Positions 6,283 through 8,625 of a DNA stretch of 8,625 bases are shown one piece after another (within the stretch, counting starts at the first letter, position 1; the number at the start of each line of letters is the position of its first letter). The DNA is from Woeseiaceae bacterium (GTDB lineage: Bacteria; Pseudomonadota; Gammaproteobacteria; Steroidobacterales; Woeseiaceae). The notes under the pieces are model-generated. The model worked only from the letters and a program-made list of their open reading frames with translations, did no database searches and had not been told where the DNA came from. Both the position numbers and the translations under genes were made by a program. Location: the NCBI GenBank assembly GCA_022866645.1, contig JALHUQ010000444.1, forward strand, positions 1-8,625. The letters are read 5' to 3'.

Positions 6283-6440
6283 GCCGGGGCATGTTCGGGC
6301 GAGCCCCCGGCCGACACGATTTACCGCAACGGCTACATCTACACTGTCGACGCTCCAGCAGCACAGAAGAGGCTCTCGCCGTAAGAGATGGCGTCATCGT
6401 CTATGTCGGCAACGACAGCGGCGTGCAAAAGTTCGTCGGG
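6283..6440 (+). pseudogene. N-terminal fragment of a YtcJ-like (amidohydrolase 3) lipoprotein, frameshifted
   Basis: One frame encodes GACSGEPPADTIYRNGYIYT then VDAPA (to about 6360), which is a lipoprotein cysteine followed by the opening strand of amidohydrolase family 3 proteins. That frame ends at a TAA at 6382. The continuation EEALAVRDGVIVYVGNDSGV then QKFVG is in a different frame starting near 6366 and is the normal next segment of the same family. One indel between about 6352 and 6366 therefore breaks the gene. The signal peptide before the cysteine is missing, because the preceding bases are the end of the LEA14-like gene. Everything after about 6440, including all metal ligands, is also missing. 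About 52 codons of a family usually over 500 residues long remain. Family assignment is from the recognisable opening pattern, not a database search. Confidence 0.7.
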
Positions 6441-6442
6441 TG

Positions 6443-6616
6443 GCCTCGAACTGGTTAGCTGAATACACCAGAGACCATATCGGAAATAAGATTGCATGTA
6501 GCAAGATGATCAAAAGCGGATCTGAAGAACACGGATTGTCTTACTTTGATACTTCTGGAGATTTTTTGGGGGCGATTGAAGCAGCAACAAACTTTTTGGT
6601 TGGTGATTTGAACTGA
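6443..6616 (+). pseudogene. C-terminal fragment of an unrelated gene, possibly a small kinase
   Basis: From about 6443 a frame encodes 57 residues ending at TGA 6614-6616, including NWLAEYTRDHIGNKIACSKM, GLSYFDTSGDFLGAIEAA and TNFLVGDLN. There is no good start codon or ribosome binding site (a GTG at 6440 lacks one), and the text reads like the end of a longer protein. The YFDTS-x-DF pattern followed by an amphipathic helix is reminiscent of the C-terminus of small P-loop nucleotide kinases; that assignment is weak. G+C is about 40% over 6461-6616 by hand count, clearly lower than the flanking genes, so it probably came from another genomic context. It abuts the amidohydrolase fragment without a gap. 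Confidence 0.5.
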
Positions 6617-6644
6617 AAGAATTCTGTAAACGACCTGGTCACAA

Positions 6645-7835
6645 CTACATGACGCTACCAACTGAACTATTTTCTGCACAGGCCAGGTGCGATCGAAGAA
6701 CCGTTGCCAACAGCAGCGACAATGCGATCATCTCAATGGCGAACGGCATCGCAGCCAGGATCAGAACAACTATCGCGACTGTCGGCAGCACGAACCGCCC
6801 CGAGCGATTCAGGGCATACCGATCTCGCACCAGCCACAGTCCGCCCGTATAGACGGCAACGGGGACTGCGATCGCATAGTTTCCGACAATCTCGGCAACG
6901 TGCGCGTGGTGTGTCGCTATTTCCACCGCGACCGCAATTCCAGCACCAACTGCAGCGCCCGATGCGTAAATCAATACATGGCCGTAGCCCCAGACCAGCG
7001 CCCGGGAAAAGTCCGTCCGCTCAAGATGTTCTTCCCTGGCAAAATACAGCCACCACATAGCGAACAGTATGACGAGCGCAGCGATCGCTATGCGGATAAG
7101 TGATGTACTCAAATGTTCGCCTTGCGCTGCCTCAATGGCCAATGAAGCAGCCAGTAGCGTCTCGCCAAGTACAATAATGTTGAGCAGTCCATATCGCTCG
7201 ATCATGTGATGCCGATGCCACGGCGTGTTGCCACGGTTTTCGGCAATCACGGGTACGACCAGCTCCAGAATCATGCCAAGACCGAACAGGCCGTAGAACC
7301 AGGCAGTGGGAATCGGCAGAACAATCAACAGGATGATCCAGAAGACTTGTGTCAATGCAAAGCCGCGCGCGTAGGTAAGCGCCGTGGGCCGTCCTTCCGA
7401 GTCGCCCGCAGCGGCTCGCAACCAGAGCGCAACCATCCCCAGGCGCATGATGACGTAGCCAATGACCATTAGCGTAATGTCCAGTGACTCGAAGAATGCA
7501 CCAATGCCGGCAGCCATGACGAGCGAGCCGGACATGATGATCATGGTAAGGATGCGGAACATCGCATCGTCGTTGTCATAGGCTGAGGCGAACCACGTAT
7601 AGTTCATCCAGGCCCACCAGATCGCAAAGAACGAAAGAATAAACTTGGCGATCCCTTCTGCAAAATGGGCTTCCGCGATGGCGTGGTGCAGGCCGGCCGC
7701 TGCAGTAGCGATGGCGATGACCGACACAAGATCGAAGAGAAGCTCAAGCGGTGTTGATGCTCGATGCACTTCATTTGAATCACGACGGCGCATCGGGCGC
7801 GTCTGGAGTAAGTTGCGGTAGGTGGAGTTAGTCAT
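6645..7835 (-). CDS. LtrA family (low temperature requirement A-like) membrane protein
   Basis: This 396-residue protein is very hydrophobic, with about ten likely transmembrane segments spread over residues 30-380. It carries the hallmarks of the LtrA family: TPLELLFDLV (28-37) just before the first membrane segment, WWAWMNYTWFAS (73-84) followed by an acidic YDNDD, and ERYGLLNIIVLGE (213-225). The family is named after a Listeria gene needed for growth at low temperature; the molecular activity is unknown and a transporter or enzyme role in the inner membrane is inferred only from topology. The length is normal for the family and it looks intact. The ATG at 7835 has AAAGGT about 11 bases upstream, a modest ribosome binding site. 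It follows the DUF427 gene on the same strand, but 124 bases and a GC-rich hairpin separate them. Its 3' end points toward the gene fragments at 6283-6616, with only 28 bases between its stop and theirs. Confidence 0.88.
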   Translation of the reverse strand: MTNSTYRNLLQTRPMRRRDSNEVHRASTPLELLFDLVSVIAIATAAAGLHHAIAEAHFAEGIAKFILSFFAIWWAWMNYTWFASAYDNDDAMFRILTMIIMSGSLVMAAGIGAFFESLDITLMVIGYVIMRLGMVALWLRAAAGDSEGRPTALTYARGFALTQVFWIILLIVLPIPTAWFYGLFGLGMILELVVPVIAENRGNTPWHRHHMIERYGLLNIIVLGETLLAASLAIEAAQGEHLSTSLIRIAIAALVILFAMWWLYFAREEHLERTDFSRALVWGYGHVLIYASGAAVGAGIAVAVEIATHHAHVAEIVGNYAIAVPVAVYTGGLWLVRDRYALNRSGRFVLPTVAIVVLILAAMPFAIEMIALSLLLATVLRSHLACAENSSVGSVM

Positions 7836-7905
7836 TGCTTATGAATACCTTTGAGCGCGAAGATACCTCAGCTCGGGTTCCCCGCGGTACTGTATCTGTT
7901 GGCCA

Positions 7906-7922
7906 GGGGCGCCCCGCAGGGG
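7906..7922. repeat. GC-rich overlapping hairpins between the DUF427 and LtrA-family genes
   Basis: GGGGCGCCCC (7906-7915) is a perfect palindrome, and its second half can instead pair with GGGG at 7919-7922 around GCA. The two pairings exclude each other. On the minus strand this lies 38 bases after the DUF427 stop and 71 bases before the LtrA-family start. No T run follows on either strand, so a classic terminator is not supported; a REP-like element or an mRNA structure is possible. Confidence 0.4.
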
Positions 7923-7959
7923 TGACGAGCGAAGCTGCCCGGTTATTCCGAAGCCGAGT

Positions 7960-8241
7960 TCACTCGATGACCTGAACGCCCCGCCAAAATGCTACGCGGC
8001 CGGCGATTTGTTTGGCGGCGTCTTTGGGATTCCCGTAATACCAGGCGGCATCGTTGTTTTCAGTGCCATCAACGTTCAGCGTGTAATAGTTGGCGGTACC
8101 TTTCCATGGACAGACGGAGGTTTTGTTGCTGGGCTTCAGGTAAGACTTATCGACCGAGTCCAGGGGAAAGTAATGATTGCCCTCGACAACTACTGTGTCG
8201 TCGGACTCGGCTATCACTTCGTCATTCCAGATTGCTTTCAC
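7960..8241 (-). CDS. DUF427 domain protein
   Basis: This is a 93-residue single-domain protein. It starts at GTG 8241, which is supported by AGGAG about 10 bases upstream. The DUF427 pattern spans nearly the whole chain: IAESDDTVVVEGNHYFP (10-26), the signature CPWKG (44-48) with YY at 52-53, DAAWYY (64-69) and a final GRVAFW (81-86). The length is typical for stand-alone members. The family is a compact beta-rich fold found across bacteria and some eukaryotes; no reaction has been firmly assigned, and conserved Trp, Tyr and Cys suggest a small-ligand pocket (inference). It lacks a signal peptide and is expected in the cytoplasm. The partial gene upstream on the same strand ends 68 bases earlier, so co-transcription is possible but not shown. 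Confidence 0.9.
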   Translation of the reverse strand: MKAIWNDEVIAESDDTVVVEGNHYFPLDSVDKSYLKPSNKTSVCPWKGTANYYTLNVDGTENNDAAWYYGNPKDAAKQIAGRVAFWRGVQVIE

Positions 8242-8296
8242 GGTTAGGTTGCTCCTGTAGTACTTGCTTGTGGAATTCTTAACAGATTAGATCAAC

Positions 8297-8311
8297 AGAC
8301 CCTTAGGGTCT
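8297..8311. repeat. Short hairpin overlapping a stop codon
   Basis: AGACCC/GGGTCT pair around TTA, forming a perfect 6-bp stem that overlaps the TAG stop (8310-8312) of the gene at the right edge. It is not followed by a T run on the minus strand, so it is at most a weak transcript end or stabilising structure. Confidence 0.35.
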
Positions 8312-8625
8312 ATCTCGATACCCCACCCGACGGACAAGGTGTTGCGGTTGCGACATGTACTTCGAAGCTCGCAGACTCCGCCAGGATGTCATAGCCATCG
8401 TCTTCCATGAGACGCATGACATACGTCCCCGGCGGCACGGGCCAACCCCATCCCGCATTGCTCGCATCGAGCTGCGAACGACCCTCCGGCAGCGCGTCGA
8501 TGTAGGCCCAGGGAAGGCCGGTTTCGTAATCTCCCGCCTCGTACTGCGCTGTTACACCCGGTAAATACACGGCGACGTAGTCGTTACGATTACCGGGCGC
8601 ATTGCTCCATGTGTATGGGATGGCC
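8310..8625 (-). CDS. C-terminal part of an unrecognised beta-rich protein (N-terminus outside the window)
   Basis: The minus-strand frame is open from the right edge to TAG at 8310-8312, giving 104 residues. A GTG at 8570 lies inside this frame, but clear coding signal continues upstream of it (YTWSNAPGNRNDYVAVYLPG), so the true start is beyond the window. The visible part has alternating aromatic and polar residues and short beta-strand-like segments: WSNAPGNRNDYVAVY, then LPWAYIDALPEG, GWGWPVPPGTYVMRLMEDDG and SFEVHV. Two features, a Trp-Asn-Ala-Pro-Gly-Asn-Arg-x-Asp-Tyr opening and a PPGTYVMRL strand with Asp-Asp-Gly, fit an immunoglobulin-like or SKICH-like beta-sandwich of the kind appended to secreted proteins. 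The family is not identified and no catalytic residues can be named. The final residues (ATATPCPSGGVSR) look disordered. Confidence 0.7.
   Translation of the reverse strand, partial: AIPYTWSNAPGNRNDYVAVYLPGVTAQYEAGDYETGLPWAYIDALPEGRSQLDASNAGWGWPVPPGTYVMRLMEDDGYDILAESASFEVHVATATPCPSGGVSR

Noticed and set aside
1..8625. CRISPR array, complete insertion sequence, integrase, toxin-antitoxin pair or prophage genes
   Set aside because: No regularly spaced repeats, transposase or recombinase motifs, or small toxin-antitoxin pairs were seen in any frame; the only long repeat is the two-copy 39-base element.

Overview
The window looks like chromosomal DNA of a GC-moderate proteobacterium, most likely a gammaproteobacterium. 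The evidence is two lipoprotein signal peptides with lipoboxes, Shine-Dalgarno starts, compact gene packing, and families common in environmental proteobacteria (PRC-barrel, LtrA, DUF427, D-aminoacylase-like amidohydrolases). This placement is an inference from protein style; no rRNA or tRNA gene is present to fix it.

Layout. (1) 1-626, minus: the N-terminal 208 residues of a tandem PRC-barrel protein that runs off the left edge. (2) 846-3517, plus: two GTPase genes read divergently from (1) and overlapping by 4 bases. The first has an N-terminal GTPase domain and a C-terminal DUF697-like helical region. The second has an N-terminal transmembrane hairpin and a C-terminal GTPase domain. They look like a two-component membrane GTPase system and are the best candidate here for a poorly described function. 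(3) 3518-3821: a gene-free, partly AT-rich spacer with a possible terminator, several inverted repeats and one copy of a 39-base direct repeat. (4) 3822-5534, minus: a lipoprotein amidohydrolase of the N-acyl-D-amino-acid deacylase type that lacks the usual metal-binding HxH. The second copy of the 39-base repeat lies just upstream, so gene and promoter are bracketed by direct repeats. (5) 5742-6263, plus: a small LEA14/WHy-type lipoprotein.

(6) 6264-6644 is a gene graveyard. It holds a frameshifted N-terminal piece of a YtcJ-like (amidohydrolase 3) lipoprotein, joined abruptly at about 6440 to the AT-rich C-terminal end of an unrelated gene, possibly a small P-loop kinase. (7) 6645-7835, minus: a polytopic LtrA-family membrane protein. 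(8) 7960-8241, minus: a DUF427 protein. (9) 8310-8625, minus: the C-terminal 104 residues of a secreted-looking beta-rich protein that enters from the right edge.

The GTPase pair is the only clear operon. The remaining genes look like individually transcribed accessory genes. The direct repeats, the two abutting gene fragments and the local AT-rich dips suggest that 3.5-6.65 kb has been rearranged by insertion and deletion. No complete mobile element, recombinase, CRISPR array or RNA gene was found.
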